The position numbers and the translations under genes are program-made. 64,000 nt of DNA, taken from NCBI GenBank assembly GCA_018881555.1, contig JACAXG010000008.1, forward strand, positions 1 to 64,000, given 5' to 3'. A model generated the notes under the pieces. That model did not search any database. It saw nothing but the letters and a program-made list of their open reading frames with translations, and had not been told where the DNA came from. The DNA comes from Amblyornis subalaris. Its lineage: Eukaryota; Chordata; Aves; Passeriformes; Ptilonorhynchidae. Shown piece after piece: positions 45,985 through 57,319 of this stretch (its first letter is position 1; the number at the start of each line of letters is the position of its first letter).

Positions 45985-48900
45985 AGAATTAGCACGACTT
46001 GAATTCTAATATCTTTAGTGAAAAGGTATGCAGAGCAGTACAAGAAATTTAAGGAGGCCTCTGTATCTGTGTTTTAATGATAGGAGGTAATCGGCTATAA
46101 CCACCCCAATACAAAATGGTTTTATCACTGTTGCCTTAACTAAGGAATACAAAAAAAATGGAAAGTGTATAATTCAGCTGCAACTAGGGAAAAATACAGG
46201 TGTCCTGGAATGATGGAAACCTAGGTAAAATATTGTCTAGCTTCCTGAAAAAAAAAAAAATCCAATATCCTGATTTTAGGAAAACAAAGTACTTTTAACA
46301 CATTGAGAATATATGAGCTAGTGGCTCCATAGCACTGAGCGATCAATCTGAAAAATGGTGCAGGCCAAGAACATTTGGAAGTCTTCTGGTTACATGCACT
46401 GAGAAAGGACAGAGACAATGATGACATTATCTTCCTTATTAGAATCAATTACATTAATGAATATATGAGAAAAGGGAGTAGGGAGAGGCAAACTGCTGCA
46501 CAGGCATATGAATAATGAGGTACTAGTGTGTCATTTCTGTCCTTATGAATCAAAACACTTAAGAAAATTAAATAGCTTTTAATAATATCACCTGATTAAA
46601 TTTTGTCCCTTTTTCTCTGCTTGGATCAGAAGTGGACTCCAGGATCTCTGACCCAGCTTTAAAGGTTCATAAATGCTACCACCCAGCATATACAATTGTT
46701 GTGTGTCTTGTCACTTCAGTCCTGCACACTAAAATTTCTTCAGCTGTACTTTGTTACTCTCCTCTTGATACCCTTCACTGAAGATCCAAATCGAGGATTG
46801 CCATGTATACAAGAGAGAAGGAATCAGTATGGGAGAAGTTGCAGTATGAGTCCACTCTTTATCGGAATTCAGAAAGTTTGTTATTTAACAGCCCAGCTAC
46901 AGGCAAGATCTTTAAATCAGGCTTCACACTGTGTTCCACTTGAAAGGCAACCATGACACGAATTTATGAGAAGTCAAGCTTCATTAATTCCAGGGCTCAA
47001 TGCTTCTGAAAGAAAGTACTGCCACAAAGTGAGCAGAAGATACTCTTGCTCTGCTTTGACAAAATGGTTGTACAAACACTTTCTTGTTTCATGTACACCT
47101 TCTTCTCCCAGTGATGTCTAAAAATGCTCAAAATACATAACTGGGGACTGATTCATTCAGGAACAATATTTATTTGGCAGTTCTGCCTAGTGGACATCAA
47201 AGAAATGCTCCAAAGTGAGCTGCTCAGATACCTTCCACAGAGAAATTTCAGTGAAATGAAACCTGTCAAAATTAAGAATGAAAGGGATTTTTACACCCTT
47301 AAACAGCTGTAATTACTTAGAAATGCTTGCTAGAAGCAAAGCCATGCCAGGCAGAAGAGAGATTTCACTGTTGATGCACTCCTGAGTGCATTCGTTCCAT
47401 AAGGCTTTCATGCATCCTGTGTTGCTTATTCACCCAATTACAATCAATATTAGTGGAGCTTCTCATCATCCATACCAGTGCCCAAGAGCAAGCTCAAAAA
47501 GTTAATTGCCTGGCTCAGTGAAAAGTGAGTCAGAATTGCAGGAATGCCTCATATCCTTCCTCACGTGTACTTCCACTTGAAGCACATCGACTTGCATTGC
47601 AGTCAGGAGATGGAATAACACCCTGGAACCACTTGGCCTACTCTAGACACAGAGAATAGGAAAAAATCGTCTTGGTTGCCTATGAGAGAGACTGAAGAAA
47701 CAAGGAGGGAGATGCTCAAGATAAGAAATTTTGGGCATTTCACAATTTTTCATCCCAAATAAGGGTCCCAGCATAACTGGCCCCAGGGGATAGATATATC
47801 ACAATCAGTTTATCCCACATCCAGGCCACGGTGAAAAATGTTTCCATATTCTAATCACACCACTTTTATATTACCTCTCATCACACAGCATAACATCACC
47901 TTTTCAGAACTAGGTTTGAGGTTTTTTCCTCCAAAGAACAATTGACAGAAACACTGTCATGAACTGTAAACCCTGTAGCAGCAAGCTTGTGTCTCATTAC
48001 ATTCTTCTTACATTTATGGCTAGGCTAAAACAAGAAAAGTTACAGACATATTGTATTTTAGCTTAAAACCTACTGGTTTCTCCCCTAATTTGGTGAGGGA
48101 ACTGAAGGTGAGCTTGTTTGCTTTATGACCCAGATCAGACAACCTATGAAGACAAATTGCTTCTCTCAGCAAACTTTGCTCATCCCTTTAAAAATCACTT
48201 ACAGTGAAAGGACTGGCTTCTGTGTGCATGAAAACCACAGGAAACAATGAGAAACCCTTCTGCTGTAAGGTATCTCTATCCACTACTGGCAATTCAGGTG
48301 GCCTGGGTTACAGCAGGCATAAGCCACAAGTACATAACAGCTTCCCCCTGTAATCTGCTGTTTACTGTAGGTACAGTCTTAGGCAAAATAATTAATCTAG
48401 ATTTTGAAGGCAGCCATTCTAGGATCAACAGCATAGCTTGGTGGCAGGAAATCAGACAGTTTGAGGGGATTCTCCACTGCAGCACTCTACTGTCAGGAAG
48501 TATTTGGTGAGAAAGTAGCTGAATGCAAAGGAAAGGGTAACTTCTGAATGTTGCTGTATCCTACTGCTCTATTTCCTTAAGCCTAACACCAGGAAAATTA
48601 CTCAGACATCCAAATTGCTCAGTTTTATGGGTGGAGCTGACAGAGACAGTTCTGGGGCTTTGAATTTGCTGTGAAAAATGATCATGTAGGTAGAATTTAT
48701 GTCTAAACCCAAAAATAAGAACAAAGATTTCTCACTGTTTGCCATTTTCATCTATTGCATTTGTTTTTGCGCTGTGAGGTGCACTTTAACCCCCTATCAG
48801 ATACAGTTTACCTGCATTCTCTTTTAAAAGTACCCATCAAATCAGAACTTTACAGTAAAATTTTTGACACTCTCTACAAATGCAGAATTACAGAAGTTAA

Positions 48901-51900
48901 TACTCATTTCAGCAATGCTTCACTGGGCTCTGCTAGTAATGGCCCTTCAATGATGCAAACTGCAGATTATAAGCATTTGTGTAGTTTTCTTCAGGACTAC
49001 AATGGACGGCATTCAAACTGCAAGTGATTTGCTGAAAGCCCCGCTTCAGAATACTCAAGAAGGCTTGCTCATAAGTGGAAAACTACTCAATGAGCAAAGC
49101 ATGAGATGTCAATATTTTTCAGTCAAATGGTACTTGTAGTGGTCATTAAAAAAAAAAAGAGAGTGGCAGTGTTGCCACGTTCAGTCACCTCTCCAACGCA
49201 AAGTCTGAGAGGCAATATTACAAATTTATGTTCCAGAGACTGGTGACACAGGATCAATATTTAATCATGAAGATGAAAAGCATTTACAAATGCTTCCAAT
49301 GGATAAGATTATCATCTGCTAATTAACCTCCAGACTGTTGAATGAGGCAGCAGTGTGGACACAGAGAGGTGGGAGCAGTTGTGCACAAAGAGGCACTTTC
49401 CAAGCCTTCAGGGTAGGTTATGGCTTGAATTATGAACTCCTACTATATCTGTTATGGCACCCCACTAGTTAATATGAGTCTTTGTCTACGGGTTGCTTCG
49501 GAGACGGTTCCTGTACCTCAGGAAGCAGGGAGAAGAGAAGTTTCCTGTTTTGAAGAAGGTTTAAGAACTATTTTCCTCCAATCAGGCAGCAGATGCCTGG
49601 GCAGGAAATGGAGAATGCAGCTGCCAACCCCAGTCTGGGTCAGTGGCTGTGCTAATCAATGCAGCCAAGGTTTACCACAGCCAAAAAGGCCCTAGTGATA
49701 AGTGGTTGCACAGTTAAAGGGAGGATTTGTGGTGGAAGGTGCCTGGACTGAGACTTTCACTGGCATGAGACCAAAACAAATCCAAATACTGAGAGGAAAT
49801 GGGCGTTTTTCTTCCTCCCTATATGTAGTAGCTCTCATACAACACACTGCACCCTGTATATAGTCGTGATAAAATGAGGTGTGTAATCAATTGTTGTGGC
49901 TCAAAACAATGCTCAGAGGTAGCAGTAACCATCGTTGCTGTAACCTTTTCTCTCGTTGATGGCTCACTGCCATTGCATTTATTGGGGGGTATCAAATGCA
50001 GGGTCCCATCAAACACAGGAAACCAGTCAAAATTTCTCCAGCTGGTTGGGGGGGTTTTCCCCCCCTTTTTCAAACAAAATTCAGCAAGAGCGTTCACTGA
50101 CCTCGAGAACTGAAATTCAGCTCTGGCCCCAGTGCTGATGAGTTTGTTTAAGCCAAGTCTCAGACTTTTTGACTCAGTGCCCAGTTTTTCTTTCACTGAC
50201 ACCAATTTTACACCTGCATAACATTTGACCCTCAATGGTATTGCTCCTCACTTACACTTGCTTATTTTGAGTGATGTCTGAAGCACCTGTCTGCCATCCT
50301 TCAGCTCCCAGCTCACCATTTGATTCTCTGTGATGCTATTTCCGCTCAGGCTTTATGTAACAGACAGCATCTGCAAGGGTGTGAAAGTCTGGAGAAAAAC
50401 AAGTAACTGCAGTAGGCCAGTCCATAAAAGTGTATTTTCAGCTACTTCTCCGGTTTTTGCCAGTAGAGCTCTATTGACATTTTGCAAATACAGGCACCAA
50501 GTGCTTTGGAGTGCAGAATTGTCACATGCCATTGAGTAAAGATGGACATGTTTCTGGACACATCCTTGCCCAAGCTAAGCTACATTAAATGAAGCCGTGC
50601 CTGTGTAAGACATGGGTGAAAACTGAGCCAGGACATGAGAATTAGGCATCCGGGCAGTTGAGAAGCAAATCTCCATGGCAGTGAGCGATGAGTAGGCTCA
50701 AACGTGTGGTCTCTCACATTTTGCACAATTGACTACAAATATTCTTTTCTTACAATGATATTAAGCAGTAGAAAGCTCATAAACTTGATGAATCAGAGAA
50801 ACCTTGGTGGCACCATGAGCCTGAATGGAAACATGTAAATCTCCTTTCTGAGAGGACTGGTGCTCTTGCTAGGGGTCCTTTACTGAAAATGGCAAATGAA
50901 ACAATCAGATGTTCATTTGATCAAGTGAGAGTCAAAGACATATTTGGAGTATTTCACAGTTGTATTCCTTTGTAAGGAATACAAACACAGACTGGTCTTC
51001 CAGGAACTGATGCCACCATCCTTGTAGCCTCCCTCTCCTACAGCATTCTGGGGTCTGTACACATCAACCATCCTTCAAAATCTAGTATCTCCTGCAGTCT
51101 GAAATGAACTCTCTTAACTAAATAATGGACAGCATATTCGCAGTGTTAGTCATTAATAACTGGTAATTGTAACCCCTTTTCTTTCATTGCACAATAATGC
51201 TGCAAAGAAAGGTATGCTGCAAAGTAACAAACTGCCTATATGGGACAGAATATTCATCATCATATAGCTATAACTTTGCCATCCTTCTTTTCCTCTCCAT
51301 TCCCTTTGCATTTGTCTTCACTTGGCTTCTCTTGTCTTTGATGAGGATGTAAAATCAGGGGCCAAGGCTATGACATCTATTCAATACATTCTTTGCAATC
51401 AGTTTTGATGTAAAGAAGAACACAAATGTAGCGTGGAGGCAGCAAGCAAACTGTTTATCATAAAAGGTACATCAGTGCTCAAAATTAGGAAGAAATTACC
51501 TTTATATGCCAGAAAGTATTGTACTGAATTGCACTGAGATGAGCGGATAATGCTGTCAAATTTTAACATGAACAAGCTTCACTTTAAGACACTTCTAGTT
51601 TACCCAGGTGATGGGCTCCTGCAGGGTTAAGGATTCCATCTCAGTCTCCAATGGACATGACAACATCTCTTTGAATTTCTCTCTTTCAAAGAAGTGTTCA
51701 CAATTAATCTTTGAGATCTCATCTGAGGGATGGTCCTTCAGCTTCCTTCTGTAACAACAACTCTCAAGAGAGTGTTAACTTCACACTGGAGGAACTTGGA
51801 GTGCTACAGTGCTACAAATTTAAGACACATCCCTGTCAATACCCCTCCAATTCTAATACAGCACATCTCTGGCAATGGCTCTTGTGACTCCCTAGGCAAC

Positions 51901-54900
51901 CGGTCAGTACTGTCACATACAGAACTCCCTACTATTTTGCCTCTGAACCTGCCTTGCTGTCAGTCAGGCTTTTGAGCAGAGGGAAAAAAAACCAAGAAAA
52001 TGTGAAAGAGATGACATGCCAGTCACAGAACGATATACAAAGTTCCACAGACAGAGGAATTTGTTACTAGGTAGCAATGACATCTGGCCCCAGTGCTATT
52101 ATATCACAACAAAGATATATAACTAAAAGGTGTGTACCTATCAGTATTTACCGTATTTGTTTATTACTATACTCAGCTCATCACAGCTGCCCGTATTTTA
52201 CATTTAAATTTATCTGACATATCAAGGAATGCATGTGATTATTAACATATCTTCACTTTTTTCATTCTGCTTTAGTAAATGATTTCACTTTTTGTGACAT
52301 GCAGCACCACTTTACTGCAATAATTGAAATGCCTTTGTAGAATAATGTTAAAGTAGATCTGATCAGCATTAATCCATGCCAATATAACAATTTTCCCCTA
52401 TACATTATGCCTTTCAGATGTCCCAAGCACCCTTACAGAGAGAAACACAAGGGATTAGCTACCCTAGTATCCTGTGCTATAGATCTACACTCTTGGGTTT
52501 GCCAGGTCATCAACAGGGATGTGCTGTTGAACCACTTCTTCCTGTCTTGTGGTTTCTTGGGTGGCATACTACCAGCTAGAATGCATCAGGAAATATCAAA
52601 ATAACATGAGAATATGTGATTTTTCAAGCAACTAAGACCCGATGCATATAAAGATTTATAAGGCAATATTGGTTTCCAAAATTCTACCTTCTAGGAAGTA
52701 AGAAGTTTAGCCCAATGTAATTTTGAGGTGAAACACACCCTTTCCCCCATCAACTGTACTTGTAGTTCAATGCCAGAAAATTTCTCTTAGCCACTGACAT
52801 TTCTTTGGCCGCTGACACCAAAATAGTGGAAAAGAAACTCCAAACTCCAAAATCCAAACATATAAACCCTAAAGAAGAAGAGACAGGAAGGTGAAAGTTC
52901 ATGAAAAATGCCCTGAAAAACTGCTTATAAAGAAGCAGACCTCATCTTGACAAACACCTCTATGTAATAACATAAAGAGGCTTAAAAATAACAATTAGGA
53001 TGCATAGGTAGTGTATTATGATAGATAGAGTTTGTTGAGCTCCATTAAAATGGCAAAGAGTGCTATCTTATGTTACAATGAATCCAGCATGCTAGATATC
53101 TCCGATCTAATAGGGCCCTTAAGTATATGGAGTAACTCTACTTATAACAGATTATGCACTTGCTTAAATTTAAACATGTACTTAAAACATCTGCCAGATG
53201 GGGACCTATAAACCTAGAACATTCATCTGAATTTTCAGTTCATAAAATTTATCAAATGGATAGCTGGATTATGTTAATCCATATTATGTTATGTAATCCT
53301 TTGTTAAAAATCATCTCATTATTAAAAATTAGTTGAAATTATTTTTTAAATATATGCTTCGTTTATTGCAATAATTAAGTAAAGAAATCAGATGTGCTAA
53401 TTTCACCTCTAGCCAATTAAGTCATGGATTCTCCCATGGGGAAGATGATTTCTCTGTTCTGAACTCTGTTTGCTTCAAGGAATGCGTTATGTGGTGTGGA
53501 CTCCACCCTTCAAAACCTTAATTGCAGGATATGCTTGCAAAAGTGGAGATTCCTCTTTTGGCTGCAAAAATTGGATTTGACCGTTAAGCATCTCCTGAAC
53601 ATGTTCACATGCATTTACCTTCCCATTCTTCCATTTGTAATACAGATCATTCTCCCCGTTATTTTTCAAGAGGATTAGAGGATAAACAGACAAATTTCGA
53701 GCAGTTCTTTTGTGGTTCTTATTAGCATTTAGTTATAAAGTTCTCACAGCTTTTCATCATTTCAGTGCAGGAAATCATACCCTGGATTGTCTTGTAGACT
53801 AATAATGAAAAGAATATAAGCCTTTTGCTTACTAAATATACTTCAGTCGCACAGGGGTTTTTCCCTATTGAACCCAAATTGTAGTCTAATTGGCCATGCA
53901 GCAGTCCTTGGACTCCAAAATTAGTCTGAACTGCTCAAGAACACATTCCTTGGTGAACAGTACAATATCTCATAGCAGTGCATTTGTTGCATTTTTAACC
54001 ACCACAAACCAGTTCAAAGTTCAAACCAATCAGATACGACGAAAGAAAGGAGTCAGCGACTCCTGGAGGTACCCTGGCACCCTGCCCTTTGCAGCAGGAA
54101 GTAGATTTGAGCACAGGCAGTCAGAAACTTGTAAGAAGCACTCACCCTTTCCAGAGCTACGTCCCAAAATTAATCATGGGCAACGTCTGCCCCTTAGCCA
54201 GGCTTTGAGCTAATGCCATGATGTTAGGAGCAGGAGTTGTCTCNTTGTCATTAAGAATAGCGTTCTGCTGGAGTGTTCAGCTACTTCCACAGAAAAAGTG
54301 AAAGAGAAAAGTAATTCTTGGCTTCATGAAATTTTTCACAAATTGATTGTTTGAATCAAAACCTATGAAGTATCATAGTTCTTTGTCCTACAGCAGACCA
54401 AAAAAGATTTTGATTGAAGTGCACTATAGAAATAGTACATTGATTACAAGACCATCTAGTCTATTTGAAGAACTTCTTTCACAATGGCTTTATTTTGCTA
54501 GTAACATATTTAACCATTCTTCCATTATGTGTCTAGGTATGAGAAAACTTTGCAACCTAGACTATATTTTTCAGTTTATTAGGAAATTCCCACAATTTCT
54601 GCAGCCCACATTCTCAATTCTTCTATGAAAACATGTTTCTTGCCTTCCTGCTGCCCCTTCCCCTACCACTTAGTTTTTTGCAGCTGTTTAACCAAAAAGT
54701 TACTCTCCTGGAAGACATATTTAAGGAATATTTTTCCAAATCACTTGTGCTGCACTTGATTTTGTTTAATTGTGGATTCTTTTTCCAGTGTGTCCCATAA
54801 ACTTTTTCCCACCTTTTGCAAGATTTTAAATCTGTATTCTTGAAGCTACTTCACATGATGCTTTCTATTGACATAAATTATTTATGTCGCTTGACACAGA

Positions 54901-55990
54901 TATCAAGGCTGCAGGTGACAAGAATAAATCAGGGACCAATACATGAAGATGGGGGAAGGCTGGATGACTGCTAGTCATAGGTGGACCAGGAAAATCCATT
55001 TCATTCCCTGCACTAGGGCACAGACCAGACACATTATGCTATGAGGGAATATATAGGCCTTTCCATATCGCCTTTTATGCCAGTCAGAGTAGTAATGAAA
55101 TTGCCACTACTGTGAATTTATCGATCTCCAAAACCATACAGGATTGCAAATGCATGCTTAGAGGTGTAGTGATACAACCAGGGTCCTCTAGAGAACCAGA
55201 ACCCAGCATTCCTGGATACCAGCCTCGGTGGGAGACGCTCAAGCCCACAGAAAGAAGGGTTTCATTCCCATTTCCCTCACTGCTTGCTTTCTCTCTTCAG
55301 AGGTCTGTGCACTACAGTGCAAGGCACCCCGCACCCCATCAGTCATCGTGAGACAGAACTGAAAGTCAAGAAAGAGCTTTGCCTATACTACAGAGCACCC
55401 ACCAGCAGGATAATGTTAATTATTAGGTCCTTTGCAAAAACAGAACTAACAGCATTTAAAATCAAGTTGCTCTGGATGGTGTTCAATTGTCATGATTCCT
55501 GGGGGATTCAAAATGTCAAAGCAAGAACTGACTGCTTCACACCCCAGCTTGGACACTGAGCAAGTACAATATGCTACTTCTCCCCATACCCAGCCTGCTG
55601 GCCTGCAGGATTTAGGGGTTGCTGAAAACAAGCGTCCTGCCCTGGGAAGGAAAGGTCCCTCCCCAGCTAGGGAAGCGACCTTGAGCTCAGCTCAGCCCTC
55701 CTGAGATTTCTTTGCCAGGGAAGGGAAATCTGCCGAGTTGTGCTTCCTAACGTGAGCAATACCTGCTCCACTGGGAAACGTAGCAGGGCTATATTATGCC
55801 TCCATTGAGAGGAAGGGGGCGATCCAACTTTGTCTGGGGGTTAGTGCTACTACCAGCCCGAAAACTGGGTGCCTGTATTAACTTCATTGAGCCAAAAACT
55901 GGTTTGTGTGAGAGGGGAAAACACATCAGTCTGCAGCTGCCTGAAACTGCTCTGAGCAAGCGTGGTTTAGTATGCGAGGGACCGTGCCTG
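45985..55990. other. Unassigned AT-rich sequence, no supported exon
   Basis: Ten kilobases without a convincing exon, RNA gene or identifiable interspersed repeat. The longest open frame (138 codons, minus strand, about 49.8-50.2 kb) shows no known domain and is overlapped by plus-strand frames. A further AAACATGTTT site lies at about 54628. Confidence 0.35.
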
Positions 55991-56129
55991 GCTCCTTTGC
56001 ACTCAGATCCCGCTTCCAGCAGCAGGTGCTGTCGGCTCTGCAGGGATGCTCCCGGTTAGGGAAAAACGCCCGGGGCGGGGCGGAGGCCTCCCCGAGCCTC
56101 GTTCCCTGGCGGGTCCAAGGCTGGGGCGG

Positions 56130-56410
56130 TCGTGTCCCACGGGAGAATGGAGCGGGGGTGGGGGTGTGTGTGAATGAATAGATTGAGGAGGATGGATGGA
56201 AGGGGGGAAATTATGGAGAGAAGGGAAGAATGGGCAGGAGGAAAAGGATGAAGAGAGGGAAAAGGATGGAACGGGGGGGGGGATGGAGACGATGTGAAGG
56301 GAGGAGAGAGGCGGGAGAGGGGATTGAGAAACGGGGACAAGTAGGGCGCAAAAAGGGACCAAGGGCGGTGGAAAGGGAGTGGGAACATGAAAGGGGGCAC
56401 GCGGAAAGGA
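56130..56410 (+). repeat. G-rich purine tract
   Basis: Runs such as GGAGCGGGGGTGGGGGTG, ACGGGGGGGGGGATGG and AAGGGGGGAAA are interspersed with GGA and GAGA. The tract has quadruplex potential and resembles the G-rich tract upstream of CpG island 1. Confidence 0.75.
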
Positions 56411-56726
56411 GGGCGAAGGACCCCGCCGCGCCTTTAAATATTCGCGCCCTTGGGCATCCGTGCCGCGTCCATCCCCTTCACTCCCCGCGGGGGGCCCCGG
56501 GCTCGCCCCGCGACGGGCGCTGCCTGCACGGAGCCGGTCCTGCCCCGCCCGGCACGGCCCCGCGCGCCGCCGGCCGTGCGGGGCCCCGGCGCCGCCACCG
56601 CCCCCCGACGGGCCGCGCGCGGGGCAGGGCGGAGGCGCGCGGCGCTGACCGCCCTCGGCCGGCACCGCCACCCGCCCAGCCCGACGTCCGCGTCCGGCCG
56701 TCCTGCTGCGCTCCTGTGCCCCCGCA

Positions 56727-56810
56727 GGGGCTGTAGGGCCGGGCACGGCCTCGAGGGGCGAAGGCGGCGGGGCTGTAGGGCCGGGCACGGCCTCGAGGGG
56801 CGAAGGCGGC
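56727..56810 (+). repeat. Perfect 42-bp tandem duplication in the 5' promoter or UTR region
   Basis: The unit starting GGGGCTGTAGGGCCGGGCAC and ending GGGGCGAAGGCGGC occurs twice without a mismatch (56727-56768 and 56769-56810). It sits 62 bp before the candidate start codon. Identity suggests a recent, possibly polymorphic, duplication. Confidence 0.95.
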
Positions 56811-56825
56811 GGGGCCCCCGGGACC

Positions 56826-56834
56826 ATGCACTGA
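56826..56834 (+). promoter_or_regulatory. Minimal upstream open reading frame (Met-His-stop)
   Basis: ATGCACTGA in a favourable context (GGGACCATGC) lies 38 nt before the candidate main ATG. If transcribed, such a minimal uORF would be expected to lower initiation at the main start. Whether the transcript includes it depends on the true start site. Confidence 0.4.
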
Positions 56835-56872
56835 GCGCCCGGGGCAGCCGACGAGCGAAGTTGGGGTGGAAG

Positions 56873-56885
56873 ATGAACAACGCCG
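56873..56885 (+). CDS. Candidate first coding exon, Met-Asn-Asn-Ala-Gly
   Basis: ATGAACAACGCCG is followed by GTAAGTGCGCGGG, a consensus donor. The ATG has A at -3. The coding part ends in phase 1 within the fifth codon. The exon sits in CpG island 3, downstream of the GC boxes and the 42-bp duplication. I found no convincing second exon: GTGAATATTGC at 57796, after TTCCTTGTTCCAG, would hit a stop after ten codons. The gene therefore probably continues across a long first intron, possibly past the window. Five residues are too few to name it. Confidence 0.5.
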
Positions 56886-57319
56886 GTAAGTGCGCGGGCC
56901 CGCCGGGAAGGGTCTCTGCCTCTGAACATCTTTTCCCCGGGGCCGGCAAACGCCAGGCAGGCTTCCTTCCTCCGGCACCCTCGTTCCCTCGGCCCGGCAC
57001 ATCCCACCGCCGCGATGGCACCCCCTGCCCAGGCACAGCTCCTCCGGGCTCGCATACCCTTTCGTCCCGGCATCCGTCCTTCGGGGCCGGCGGCTTTCGG
57101 GCCGTGCCGCCGGGGTGGCACCTCTCCTTCGGGCACCCTCCGTCCAGGGCCAGCCCTCCTGTTCCCGCCTATCCAGTAGGTGCTTAATGGCTCCTCGAGG
57201 CTGTGCGTGCCCTATTGCTTGCCCGGCCGGTAAGGGGTCAAGCAGCAAGGGCGGGCGAGGTGAGGTGTTCCCGGGACAACCAGACTGGCAAACCGGGAAG
57301 GCTTCGCCTGCTAAGGGAC

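Larger units (their letters stand above)
56000..57310. promoter_or_regulatory. CpG island 3, promoter of a plus-strand gene
   Basis: About 1.3 kb of very CpG-dense DNA with multiple GC boxes, framed by AT-rich sequence. Its first part (about 56130-56410) is a G-rich purine tract. ATTTAAATATTCGCGCC near 56433 is an AT-rich, TATA-like element in front of the densest CpG segment. A donor-bounded first exon lies at 56885. Confidence 0.75.

Noticed and set aside
49819..50235. 138-codon minus-strand open frame
   Set aside because: No recognisable domain, no splice context, and overlapping plus-strand frames of similar quality. Likely chance.
56003..57136. 377-codon open frame on the minus strand across CpG island 3
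   Set aside because: Very GC-rich DNA lacks stop codons in several frames. The frame overlaps long frames on the plus strand, reads through the 42-bp tandem duplication and the G-rich tract, and has only low-complexity Pro, Arg, Gly and Ala content.
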